Assembly (NCBI GenBank): GCA_028455995.1 | Contig: JABELC010000003.1 | Span: 744,001-808,000 of the forward strand | Source: Scleromitrula shiraiana | Lineage: Eukaryota; Ascomycota; Leotiomycetes; Helotiales; Sclerotiniaceae | Direction: 5' to 3' | DNA: 64,000 bases | Part shown: piece by piece, positions 12,943 to 23,825 of the stretch | Layout of the letters: each line of letters opens with the position of its first letter | Numbering within the stretch: position 1 is the stretch's first letter | The notes under the pieces: generated by a model | Told to the model about the DNA's origin: nothing | The model's database searches: none | What the model saw: the letters and a program-made list of their open reading frames with translations, nothing else | Made by a program: the position numbers and the translations under genes

Positions 12943-12972
12943 TGTCTGAATAGCTTCAGAAACAAAAGAATT

Positions 12973-13070
12973 TGCGTTCGCCGGGAATCGAACCCGGAGC
13001 CCATCGACGCTTCTGATTCAAGATTGAATCAAGATGGCAACGATGGATTTTACCATTAAACCACAAACGC
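12973..13070 (-). tRNA. tRNA-Gly (GCC anticodon) with 27-nt intron
   Basis: The minus strand folds as a full cloverleaf. The acceptor stem is GCGTTTG/CGAACGC with one G-U pair, and the D arm contains TGGTTTAATGGTAAAATCC. The anticodon stem is CATCG/CGATG with loop TTGCCA-T, so the anticodon is GCC. The T arm is CCGGG-TTCGATT-CCCGG and the discriminator base is A. A 27-nt intron (13008-13034) interrupts the loop one base 3' of the anticodon, the canonical position. A and B boxes (TGGTTTAATGG, GGTTCGATTCC) are intact. CCA is not encoded, as expected for a nuclear tRNA. Confidence 0.96.
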
Positions 13071-14396
13071 GTGTTGTATTTGATGGGAGAAGCCGTGTTA
13101 CTCGAGAATATATCGAGAGCTGCAAAATCTGCGGTGGAGCTGTATTTGCATGTTGGAAATCATGCATCCTAAGTGGGGCTTAGGTTGGCGGGAAAAGTGG
13201 TTCACCGAATCCTTTCCGAGACGAATCTTGAAGCAAACTCATGAAATGGCTTGGAGATATTATTTTGATTCTTGAATAACCTCGAATATGATTTGCTTCC
13301 CAGGCAATCGTTGAGGAAGACAAAAGGCTTTGCTTGGACTCACATTAGCTTAAGTTAAGTTTGTGTTGAGTTTTATGAATACAACAATAAACTCAATTCT
13401 GACACCTCCTTCCATCCCTGCGGAGGGTTAAATAAATCACCTTCCCAAATTTTGAGAAGTTTCAAAGTCTTTTGTAATATTTGTTGATAGCTTCCTAAAT
13501 CTAGAATTCCCGACTTAGACCTTCGGTAAATAATGAGGATCGATGCTGCCACCTGTGTGTGGCGTTGATGCGCTAGTTCATATAAAAGACTGCCGCCAAC
13601 CTTGACTCTTTTCCTCTGAGTTGATTGATAGATTACGATGGGTAGGATTTCAAGACCATGGGGCATTCTCATAGTATTACCACTATCTGTTTGCCGATAA
13701 TTCTCGAGAGGAAGATGTACCGTATCATTTCTCATCACGCCAGTGCTCCTGATGGTTGAAATAAACTATTTATAGTGTGCTCAACACTGTCCCGCCGGGA
13801 GAGAGTGGAGTTGTTCTTTCGTTGTATCAGGGTCGTATGAATCAAACCGTGGATTATCCAAGAACATCTTCGACGGTGCGCACGTGTCGTTCATATGATC
13901 TGCACTTGTCTTCTAGAGTGGATAATCCGCGGTCTGTAGGAAAATCCACGGTTTATTGGATAATCCTCCAATCAATCAGCCCCAACTCACAGGGCGGTTT
14001 AGACTGAGGAACCATCGCGGGGCGGGTTATTTATGGGCACACTATATTATTCTTATAACATCAAGAAAGAAAAATAAAGCAGAGAACTATATAAGTTCAT
14101 GTTTAAGCAATCTATGGAGTAAAGAAGCGCTTCATTATATATATATATATATATATTACCTCATCTCACATGCCACCCTCACGGTTCCCAATGTCAACGG
14201 ATCAAACCAGTATCGTGATATGTATGTACTAGACTGATATATCCACCAATTTTGCTCGCCTAGAATATTAACTTTCCCCGAGTGGGTAGTAGACATCCTA
14301 ACTTCATGGCAGTCAAGTATTAGAGGAGATTACAATAGGTGAATTGCAACTTGTCACTTTGATGAGTGGTCGTTCTAATCCTTATCAAAGTCTTTA
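13071..14396. other. Gene-free spacer with inverted repeats
   Basis: The start of the gene-poor stretch. A 121-codon minus-strand frame (13373-13738) has no recognisable motif and I do not call it. The region includes an inverted-repeat cluster around GGATAATCC at 13838-13971 and a TA run at 14139-14157. Confidence 0.6.
13838..13971. repeat. Small inverted-repeat cluster, possible MITE relic
   Basis: AATCAAACCGTGGATTATCC (13838 onward) is mirrored by GGAAAATCCACGGTTTATT near 13940-13958. The palindromic core GGATAATCC or GGATTATCC recurs at about 13850, 13919 and 13963. Arms are imperfect, no coding frame lies inside, and no target duplication is evident. Confidence 0.45.
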
Positions 14397-16322
14397 TTAC
14401 TGCAGCGCGCAACATGTTCCAGATTCTTTGTGTTGTGACTCACGGAGTTTCTGCTTGGCTTTTTCAAGAACCGTCTGTAGTTTGGTGTTTAGCTCTGGTT
14501 GATTTGCAAATGCCCTGGCAAAAGCTTTGTTAGTTGACCAAAATTTGTTAGTGGCAACCTTTTTATTCCGAATATTAATGTATGTGACAGGCTCCGCACA
14601 TGTGACATTTGGATCGGCTTCCGACTCCAAAAGTAATTTGATGATTGGGGCCCATAGATTGAGAATATATGCCTGTCGGGGGCCATCATTCATTTCTGGT
14701 ACGATAACATATAGATAGTGCAATGCATTCTGCCATGGACTTTTGGATGAATAAGTCTCGGATTTGTCGGGCTAGGTGTCATATGTAAGTAACATGGATA
14801 CTGTTCCTACGCTGATAAAATCTCTGTTTCTTTGTCGTGCCGGAGGGCATAACATATAGTGATCTTTTTGAGCTATAGCTGGAAAGGATGTTCTGATGGC
14901 TAAATTTTGCCTCGAGATAATAATCAAGTCCACATTGCGTGGCGAGTGCAATCATTGACTCGTGCTGTTTAAAGAAAGATAATTGGTTGAACAGTGAATT
15001 ACTCCAATGCTTAGATGCAATATTATAGAACTGGTCTAGAAGTTCTGGGTGGCTTTTCTGAGTATCTTTCTCATCTCGACGGGCCCATGTCAGAGTATCT
15101 ACAACCAATTGCCAAGGCGCTCGCTCAGTTATCGTTATTGCATCTAAAGCTTTAAGCATCAGAATATGTGTTTCGACAATAGAATGTGTTGGATGGAAAA
15201 CATTTTTCTGTTGGCCATCCGAAATATCTACAAGCTTTTGGCGGGTTTCCCGCAATTCTAGATAGTCTTTAACAGTTCGATGGGGACATGAGATTTTCAT
15301 AGTAGGACAAACCTTTGATGTATAGCGGTCTCCATAATTCGCTTCGAGCAGACCTCCACAGCGTAGTCTCAAACGAATCTCCATGGTTCGACATCGAGCT
15401 GTAATTGTCTCATTCGTCATGAGGCCTGGTTTGGCACTTAGTGCTAGTGTTACATCTTTTCCGTGGCAAACGAAAGAAGTGAAACCAAAAGCCGTGGCGT
15501 TGCTCGCCAAGAGGAGAAATCGTTATTTTGACTTTGGAAAGCCGTTTCGATTAGCTGAAAAAGCTGTGCAGTCTCTTGCTGGTAAACCTTATCAACTTTG
15601 AATATCATATGATTGAATCGCTCATCTAGTTCTGGGGGCAGTTGGTGCGGTCGTATCTGAAGATACGAAACATCGTCGTGTTTTCCAAGGCCACTTAGAA
15701 ATGACGTAATGACTAGTTTTACCCATAGGAAAACACCACTTGCGACGTTGCCGATCCCGTCAATAAACTGTTTCGTTGCATCGGGTTCGTTCCGACTTAA
15801 CCTTTGCATCCTGGTGTTCATCTCTAGTTTGTCGTGAATATACTTCCTCATATCAGGAAATGTCAAGTCCTGGAGTCTTAGTCCTGGGCGGGCAGCGAAA
15901 GCATCTTGAAATACTTGGTGAGGTCTGCTGGAGCAAGAAACTTTTACATTGATTGGCATTGACGCATTGTCAAAATTCTCAACAATGTCATCTTCATTGC
16001 CTTCATACTTATCAAGCCTGTCAACAAACAGATAAAGCTTTAATGGCATAGTCGTCTGTTTAATAAGCGCTTTGAACGTTGTTTTTAAAGCTGATAACTG
16101 TCATGACTCTTTCTATAGATTTATCAACATGGGTCATTGCGAGCGCTCAATGTTATGAGTGTCTAAACTTACTATTGAGTACTCTGATCGACACTTTGCA
16201 GAATACCTAGCACCCCACTGAGCAGGCAGTATAATAGGAATGAGCTCAGGAGAGTGCCCAAGTATTCTATATAACAATGACCGGAATAGTCCAATCTGCG
16301 AACACTGTTTTTTATACAACAC
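14397..16322 (-). pseudogene. Decayed NACHT NTPase / ankyrin gene (NLR relic)
   Basis: Fragments in order on the minus strand match a fungal STAND protein. 16134-16322 gives the post-P-loop block SQIGLFRSLLYRIL...PELIPIILP. 15450-16080 gives PLKLYLFVDRLDKYEG, a degenerate Walker B, followed by VKVSCSSRPHQVFQDAF and LRLQDLTF. 14779-15455 carries the winged-helix part with RTVKDYLE. 14397-14760 gives one ankyrin-like unit (WAPIIKLLLESEADPNV) and a CCALQ end. Between the second and third blocks the frame shifts by one base near 15456-15462, at an A run in ACGGAAAAGATG. TAG and TGA codons separate the third and fourth. No Walker A segment is found upstream, where an in-frame TGA occurs. Intron GTAAGT-AG near 16070-16150 may be genuine. 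It is clearly family-related and almost surely non-functional. Confidence 0.7.
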
Positions 16323-17304
16323 TAGTAGGTTGGCAGATCTCTTTCACATATCAATAACACTTAGGCGCTATTGCCCTATTTTTATTATAGATTTTAATGC
16401 GTACCCAATCTCCAGGATAAAAGTAGCAGAGAAGACGATAATGGTTTGTAGATACGGACAGAGATGTATAAAGTGGGTGGGGTATCACTGATGTAACCTC
16501 AGAAGATCATCAAACCCCGCACTATCTTGATATGGAGAAGCCTGTAGATTTCACTTCGAGATGCACTTTTGGCATATTGTCACACTTTCAGGTTATCAAT
16601 TATACCTGTATGAGTAAACCGGTGCAATCAGAAATCAACTCTCTGCGCCAGCAAAAATTCTGGAGCAAGTCTTCTCCTCTTTCCCCGAACTGCACAGTAC
16701 GTTGGAATGCACTTACTTACAGGTTTAGATTTGCAACTTACTAGCCTCATCGGTTGATTAGCGATGTTAATTCACTGTGATCAGAAGACTCAATTATTTA
16801 GATACACTCTTCATGAAATCATTTGAGATAGAATGAAGGAGAAGAAGATAGAGGATGGGCCCAAATGTTTAGTAATGTTTGACTAAGATTATCTTCCCCT
16901 GTTTTCTCTTTTTGCCACTCAATACCCGTGACCGGAGCTAGCGTTGGAAAAGTCGGAGTAAAAATGGAAGAGGTGGCAGACTTGATCTATCTAGAACGTA
17001 GCTAAACAAACATCGGTCTAACGTTCATGATTGATTATAGGGCAACGACGGACCTGTTGGAAGTTATATTACCCCTTCATGATGAGCTATAGCAATGATG
17101 CTGTGTTCTGTTTGTTAATGTCCATTCAAAGTTGAATCATAATTTCTTCAGAAGCGCGGTAATTATTCACTAAACAACCGTTTGTAACGAACAAAATTCC
17201 CACTTATATATATACACTCCGGCCACTATCAAGATATTTGCACCTCTACAAAATTTTATCCTGCCTTTTTAGATACTGTTGATCCCAAACGATCTTGTTC
17301 CACC
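16323..17304. other. Intergenic region
   Basis: No gene is supported. The missing 5' part of the NLR relic was looked for on the minus strand and not found. A TATATATA element sits at about 17203, roughly 100 bp before the next ATG, in a normal core promoter position for that gene. Confidence 0.55.
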
Positions 17305-19123
17305 ATGGCAGCCAGTGGACATTCTCACAACACCTTCACAAATTATTTTGCATATAGTGACTCAAAACTTCTTGGTCAAACTCGAATTGGTCACCTAGAT
17401 CTTCAGACCTCTACGGTACAGCCCTTGATATTTGTATCTGGAGCACCTATAAAAAATCTTTATCAAGTCATTGAAGTTGGTGAGTCTCAGATCAAACCAC
17501 TTGGTGATGCATTTCCTCTATCCTCTATTACCCTACTTGCACCCATATCCGGCAGATATATCCTTGCAGTGGAAACAAACTATTATGAACACGCTATAGA
17601 ATTCAATTCTTCTGGATATGATTCTAGCGATAAGTTGATCAACCTACACATCCGGTTATTTTCACAAAGCGAGCAACCAGTATTCTTGAAAGCGGAGAAC
17701 CCATATACCCTCATGAGGGGTTTACCGAAAGTGCAGATTATGAGGGTGAAATTGGTGTGATTATTGGAAAGTCGAGGTTCAAAATCTCGGAAGCAGATGC
17801 TTTGACTCACGTCTGGGGTTATACAATTATCAATGACATAACTGCGAGGGAACGCCAGAGGGATCATCAGCAATTTTATATTGGGAAATCTCCAGATACT
17901 TTCTACCCTATGGTACGCATATGAGCACGATTATATTGATCAGAAGCTAAGATCTACATTTCAGAGCCCAATCGCAGTTCCAGTCGCTTCCCTAGCAAAA
18001 TCCCTTTGTGTGCAAACACATGTCAATGGTGAATTGAGACAGAGTTCTACCACTGAGAGCCTTATTTTCTCCGTTTCCTTCCTCATAAAAACCCTTTCTG
18101 AGGGACGGACATTACAGCCTGGAGACGTTATTGCAACAGGAACCCCAGCCGGTGTTGGAATTGGCAAAAAACCTCCCGTTTTTTTGAAACCTGGCGATGT
18201 CGTTGATGTTTCTGTCACGGGACTTGGAACACTTACGAGCACTATCGGGGACTTCAAATCCACTAACCAAACGGTTGAACGTGTTGCATCGGCCACAGCT
18301 ATCAAAACTAGCAACCTTGATAAGACAGTTGGTGGTGTTGGATTGACAACAATAAACTCCAAACTATTATACTATAAGCATGCTGGACAAGCTAGTGGAT
18401 CTTCTATTATCTTCATTCATGGATTTGGAGAAACTTCTGAATTTTATACCCCATTGATTTCTGCTCTGGGTTTGGCAGAATCGCATTCCTTGCGTCTTTT
18501 AGATCTGGAAGGATATGGACTTTCTCCGACATCTGCAACTTCTGTGGTATCTATTCAAAGTTATGCGGCAGATTTTGCTGCTTTGGCAAGCTAAAATTAG
18601 CGGGTCCACAGTTATAGCTCATAGTTGCACTATAGCATTGACTTTGGCATTGAAACACCCAGAAATGGTATCGAAATTGGCTCTTCTTGGCCCACCGTCA
18701 AATGGTCTTCCACAGGATATTCAGCAAGGTTTAATTTCTCGCGCCGCCAGTGTAAGAGCAAACGGAATGGCATCTGTAGTTAATGCTATCGCCACTGCAA
18801 GCACTTCTACAAAAACTAAGAACACAAATCCGTTCGCTATTGCCGCTGTACGTATGTCTCTGCTAGGTCAAGATCTAGAAGGTTACGCCAAGGGATGCAA
18901 TGCTCTTGCAGGCTGGAATAGCGCTGTACCTGTGGAGCAAATCAAAGCTAGCACTATTATCGTTACCGGTGATGAAGATAAGGTCGGTACCCCTGAAATT
19001 TGTGAAAAATGCGCATCCATGATCAAGGGCGCAGAAGTTACTGTCCTTCCTGGTGTTGGCCACTGGCACGTTTTTAAAGATTTGAATGGCGTTACGAAAG
19101 CAATTGCCCATGTATTTCAATAG
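17305..19123 (+). pseudogene. Fumarylacetoacetate hydrolase-alpha/beta hydrolase fusion, twice frameshifted
   Basis: The N-terminal half is a fumarylacetoacetate hydrolase (FAH) family protein: LLAPISGRYILAVETNYYEHA, then DYEGEIGVIIGK, VWGYTIINDITARERQRDH and QPGDVIATGTPAGVGIG. The second half is an alpha/beta hydrolase: IIFIHGFGETSEFYTPL, DLEGYGLSP and a C-terminal GVGHWHVF histidine. The FAH half breaks frame at about 17688-17692, where some 20 bases also seem lost (TTCTTGAAAGCGGAG joins VFLK to SGEPIYPHEG only with a frame change). A second break is at about 18585-18592, and the nucleophile elbow there reads AHSCT instead of GHSxG. A 52-nt intron, 17913-17964, restores P-M-S-P-I-A-V-P. Two independent lesions indicate a pseudogene, unless they are assembly errors. 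Confidence 0.72.
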
Positions 19124-19886
19124 GTTTAGCATATTCAAATTTACAGCGATTTAATTTCAATGTACACGTACATGTGACTTGCGTGCTACTGAAGAATGAG
19201 ATACATGTGAGTATTTCAGAGAGTTTTCAAGGAGGATTGGTCGATGTGTATTGCCATGCACAACAAGAAAATTTATCTGTAGGGCTACAAGTACTGAATA
19301 TGTAATGTATTAGAAGTGAATTCCCAATCAATAATACTAGTACTACTAGTATAAGTAGTATTGATATTAATAATTTTTATAAACGATAAAATAATATCAT
19401 ATAATTTCATATTGAAATGAATAAAAATGAAAAATAATTGGAACATTTTTAATAATAGTATAAGATATTTTGTATTATAATATTATTTTCTATACTAGTA
19501 AATTTTATAATTAAATTAATTTATTATTCTTAATGTTAGTAAGTGTTGAAGGTTCGGAATACAAGATATGGACTTGAAGGTATTTACTATGCACTGACCT
19601 AAAAGGCCCGCCAAGGTTATAATGACGATCTGGACCGATAGTAAGCGCGATATTGATTCAATCGTATTTTTAGACAGCGACAATTTCACCGATAGCGTTC
19701 CCTTTACTTTAATAAAAGTAAGGACACATTCTAAACAGCTTGGAAAGTGTTGACTATATTTCTAACAAATGCTAATTTCTTATGATGTGATATGCAAAAG
19801 TACGTAGAAATAGCCATTAGGCTAGGGGTATCTAAGAACGCTTAATAATACTACACCTCTCCTATTCGCTACTTGATTATAACATG
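19124..19886. other. AT-rich intergenic region
   Basis: No gene. Composition drifts to strongly AT-rich from about 19320. An ACTAGTACTACTAGT palindrome lies near 19340. Confidence 0.6.
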
Positions 19887-20767
19887 CCCTACGGTATCAT
19901 GTATTCAGGGAGCGAACCTGAATAGAATTCAATGACTTTCTTGAATGAACTTCAGGAAATCGGCTATTTTAATGCTTGGGCATATTAAAATTTTAAATAT
20001 CGATATATTAAACTTGTAATTAATTAAAAATTGAATTTCATATAGTGTAAAGTAGTTAAGTTTAAATTTAAAAATTAATCTTGAATAAACTTTAAGTAAA
20101 CTTTAGCTAGAATTCATCGATTTAAAATTATATTTAAAATAGTTTTATTATTGATCTTATATTATAATTATAAAGTTATTTAACTTTTTAATAAATTTTT
20201 ATTAATTAAAGATTTATCTAATTTTTTATTAATTTAATCTAATTTATATAAATATAGTTTTAAGCTTTATAGTTTTAGGTTATAAAGTTTTAATCATTTT
20301 TAATTAATTTTAATTTTATTTTTTATGAATTAATAATTTTATTAAAATATAAATGATTTTTTATAGAATTTGAAGATATATTTATATTACTTTTTTATGT
20401 ATATTAGTATTAGTTTGAATATATTAATAATAAAAAGAATGTGGGGTTAGTTTTGGTATATTAGTTAAATTAAGAAATGATGAAGTATATCAATTATTAA
20501 TATAATTTGTAAATAGAAATATATTAATTTTATATATAAATATCATATTAATTTAGTTTTATACAATTATCTAAAATAAACCTGAAAATCTAAATTGAAT
20601 TTGTATTAATAAATAATTACTTCTTAAAAATCTAAATTGAATTTGTATTAGTAAATGATCATTCCCCAAAAATTAATTTATAATACAATTGAAATTTCAA
20701 TTATAATATGAAAATTTCCTTCTTTAAATGGTATTCAAGAAATCCCTGAATAGGTGATACCGTAGGG
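19887..20767. mobile_element. AT-rich element with about 25-bp terminal inverted repeats
   Basis: The left end CCCTACGGTATCATGTATTC followed by AGGGA (19887-19911) is mirrored by the right end TCCCTGAATAGGTGATACCG followed by TAGGG (20743-20767). 23 of 25 positions agree. Outside both ends the trinucleotide ATG is found, a possible short target duplication. The interior is extremely AT-rich with no open frame. It holds a 30-bp direct repeat, AAAATCTAAATTGAATTTGT and following bases, at 20585 and 20627. Best read as a non-autonomous or mutated DNA transposon. AT enrichment suggests repeat-induced C-to-T mutation. Superfamily cannot be assigned. Confidence 0.7.
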
Positions 20768-21565
20768 ATGTTTATGGTTTGATGTTTAACATTCAAACTT
20801 TTCTTCCCTTCCATGTTCGCCAACAGATTTCTGGATTGTTTGTAATATCATTTACTGGAATACTACTAGTAGTGGTGAGTTCAATTACTTCTGTTCTAGT
20901 CCTTCCAAGGTTGTCGAAGTCAATTTCCCAATCTTTGTATCGATGGGAGGAAAATTTCAATCTCTTCTAGATACTGGATTAGTATGCCAGAGATCGAAGA
21001 TCGAATTAACTTCAATAATTCGATATCGTTGACTTTTAACTTCCTCTCAGATGGTTCTGAGATAGCTTGGTTGATACGGCTATCAATAGTCATAACCTTC
21101 GAAGTCATTCATGAGTAGTCTTCTATGCACTAGTTAATATCATAATGATATGACTATATGTTAGATTGGTGCTTTAATAGTTCCCCGCATAATACTATTG
21201 GCTAGAGTGCTGAAAGCTGGAGTCTTCATTCTACTGCATACAGTTGGTAACAAGCGAAATACTTGAATAATGCATTGCAATGGTTTCAAGTACCAGCAGC
21301 CCATGTTTAAAGTAGCAAGTCTTATCAAATTAATGGATCATCAAACACAATGCAGAAGTTAAGAATTTTGAATCGTCTTTGTCTCTACTTCTCTATCAGA
21401 CTAAAGAACTTCATAGTGGTATGCCTGTTCGTGCCAAAAAGCTGTCCAGAGTCTGTGTATCCAAAAAGAAACCAATATGCATCATCAAAAACATCTCCAT
21501 CAATTCATCCATCCATCAAATGAAAATATGAACAAAAAAAATACAAAGCTAATGGAAACCTGAGA
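20768..21565. other. Intergenic region
   Basis: Normal base composition resumes right of the repeat element. No supportable coding frame. Confidence 0.55.
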
Positions 21566-22038
21566 TCAATTACAGAATGCCACAGCACTCCATTTACCGT
21601 TATTCTGTATAATGGTTAGCGCTGAGCAATGTTCATCATTTCAGATGATATTATGAGAAGTTGAGAATGATATATACGTACATATGTTATATCAAAAGGA
21701 GGACTTTCATATCCCTTGTAGCCACTACAAAAGAAAGATGTTTTATTAGTGCATCATATCATGTTATCTCGGCTCATCTCACAGAATACGTACTAAAGAG
21801 CCTTATTGGTTCCAGTATCAATAGATAACCAAGCATGACTTGCACTGGCACAACCATAATACACGATGTCTCCGATTTGGTTCGCGCATTTTGTGTCGCA
21901 TTGCACGACGTTGTTATCAACGACGTTTGCATACATGTCAGGTTGTAGAAGATCCCCTAAAACGCCGTGCGCTATCATACAGGCGTGGGTAAGGGTAGTA
22001 GACATGAGGAGAGTGATGGCTGAGAGTTGGAATTTCAT
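21566..22038 (-). CDS. Small secreted cysteine-containing protein (108 aa), effector-like
   Basis: I do not recognise the family. Three exons fit: 21794-22038, 21682-21724 (43 nt) and 21566-21604, giving 108 residues. The start at 22038 gives a clean signal peptide, MKFQLSAITLLMSTTLTHA, predicted to be cut before Cys20. The mature part of about 89 residues has five cysteines (20, 47, 51, 63, 107), including a CDTKC pair, and ends AFCN. The splice model is supported by a neighbouring paralogue that keeps the same three-block structure with an identical 43-nt middle exon. Size, signal peptide and cysteines are those of a secreted fungal protein, possibly a plant-interaction effector. That role is inference only. 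An upstream in-frame ATG at 22224 would bury the signal peptide and is rejected. Confidence 0.72.
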
Positions 22039-23338
22039 GGTGGATGAGTGAATGTGTGGTTTGATGGATCTTGACTTGAGATTGAAAGTATTTGGGTGTG
22101 ATATTTGAGTTTGACTTTGAAGAATGCGATATGTATGAGAGTGTGGTATGTATGAGATTGACGTAGTATGAGAAACAGCTAGACGACGGAAATTGGAGGG
22201 AAATTGTGAGATATTTAGCTTCACATCAACATCAATTTCCCGATCTCAGCCATCGGCTTCTCGATTACTGTATCTCAAAATAGCTCGCATTATTGAAAAT
22301 TGTCGTTGATAGTTATATGAAATTCACTACTACTAATAATAATTTTACAGAGCACACTGCCACCATTTTATTAATGAGCTTGTTTAGAAGTATCAAAACC
22401 ACCCCTCGAATCATTTAACAGTTCTAATAATACACGTCATTCGGGCCTATGCATGTGTTTAGGACTATAGTTCAAATTAACCCATCTATGAATGACTCGC
22501 AGGAATTTATGAATGGAAAAGGTTGATAAGCCATGCCATCCACGATGGTATCAAAACTGGACATTCTGGGCAGTGCTGCCAGTGTATATATGCATATCTT
22601 TCTAATTATCAATGGGCACAGAAGTGAAATAGTAGACAAAATAGCTACCTAGATAGCTCAGATCCTTAGTAGACATTACCTACCTAGGTAGGTACTGTTA
22701 TGGAACTAGTTCATGCACATATCAGCAACCGGATATAGATAGATTTGAAGCTACTTGCATCGTTGACACACTAGTCTGATTTCTAAGGGGAGCAAAAGAG
22801 ATAAATTTCATTATAATGGCGTGTATAACAGATACTTAAAGTAACATATTCTTCACAAGTTCCGTTTAGGTTATAATACAAATACTTATCTGAACTTTCT
22901 CACTTTGCATCTATTGTGATGATTCAAAACCCGTGATAATGATGAAAGTAGAGAAAATCTACTTTATTAGTTTTAAATAAAAATTGTAAATAATACTCCA
23001 TTTCCAAAAATACTATCCAAATCCAGTGTTAGATATAAATTTGAGGGTCTAAGACCCTGTAACTTATCATATTCACAACCACAAGGGGTCCTAAAAGTTG
23101 CCAGATTCCCCCAAATTCTAAGCCATCAATCCTTCAATTCAAAAGAGGAAACGGAAGTGTATTTTCACCATACACTATGAAATCAATATAATCTTTCGTT
23201 CCAATCGTCCCATTCGTCCATTAAGCCAAAGAAAAAAAGCGTAGTGTTCTTGCTATATTCAACACTAACACCCTTCACATCAAACTCCCAAAGTATGACC
23301 ATGTAAAGAATTCTAAGCGCATAGATGATCGCGAACAT
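22039..23338. other. Intergenic region
   Basis: No gene is seen. Includes a perfect 18-bp palindrome, TACCTACCTAGGTAGGTA, at 22677-22694. Confidence 0.55.
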
Positions 23339-23825
23339 CTAACACCACAACATCTCGGTTGACCAATTGTGATCATTATCCTATACAATAATTAGCAACA
23401 ACATGTTAGATAATTAGTTCATTCAACCTCCGAAGCAGGATTAATGAATAGGATATATACATACGTATGTTACTGGAAAAGCAGGACTTGCCCATCCCGT
23501 ATAGCCATTGTACATCAAATATGTTAGCAGATTTTATTATAGAATAGGAAGATTGTCTAACACGTACTAATAGCCCAGGTTATAGAAATAATCTATTATT
23601 ATATACACTCCAGGGATATTTTTCAACTCGCAATCATTGTATTAGAGACCATTATTATGACTACCCTTGTGACCCCAACATGTAACTTTTCCGTTATTAT
23701 AAACGAACGCGAGCGCAATTCGGGTCTGTAGTACCATCGCCGGTGCCGTAGGGGAACATGCATACTTGGGTTACTGTGAAAGTTGACATGAGAGCAATGA
23801 GGGAATTGCTAATTGTGAGTTGCAT
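23339..23825 (-). pseudogene. Decayed tandem paralogue of the small secreted protein
   Basis: It has the same architecture as the gene at 21566-22038. An ATG at 23825 opens a signal-peptide-like start, MQLTISNSLIALMSTFTVTQ, then Cys. The first block ends at a GTACGTG donor (23567). The middle block 23465-23507 is exactly 43 nt and reads GYTGWASPAFPVTY, against GYKGYESPPFDITY in the intact copy. The last block is 23339-23380 and ends MLWC-stop. Lesions: the first frame stops at 23697; the continuing frame needs a shift and meets a TAA; and the acceptor before the middle exon reads AA instead of AG (23508-23509). Confidence 0.68.

Larger units (their letters stand above)
12078..12972. other. 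Intergenic region
   Basis: No supportable gene. A perfect hairpin (12906-12932) and an A8 run (12935-12942) sit next to the tRNA gene. The A8 run reads as a T8 polymerase III terminator on the tRNA strand. Confidence 0.65.

Noticed and set aside
13373..13738. 121-codon minus-strand frame
   Set aside because: No domain, signal or splice context recognised; length is within chance for this composition.
22039..22224. Upstream in-frame start extending the secreted protein by 62 residues
   Set aside because: It would place a polar, low-complexity stretch before a perfect signal peptide; the downstream ATG is the better start.
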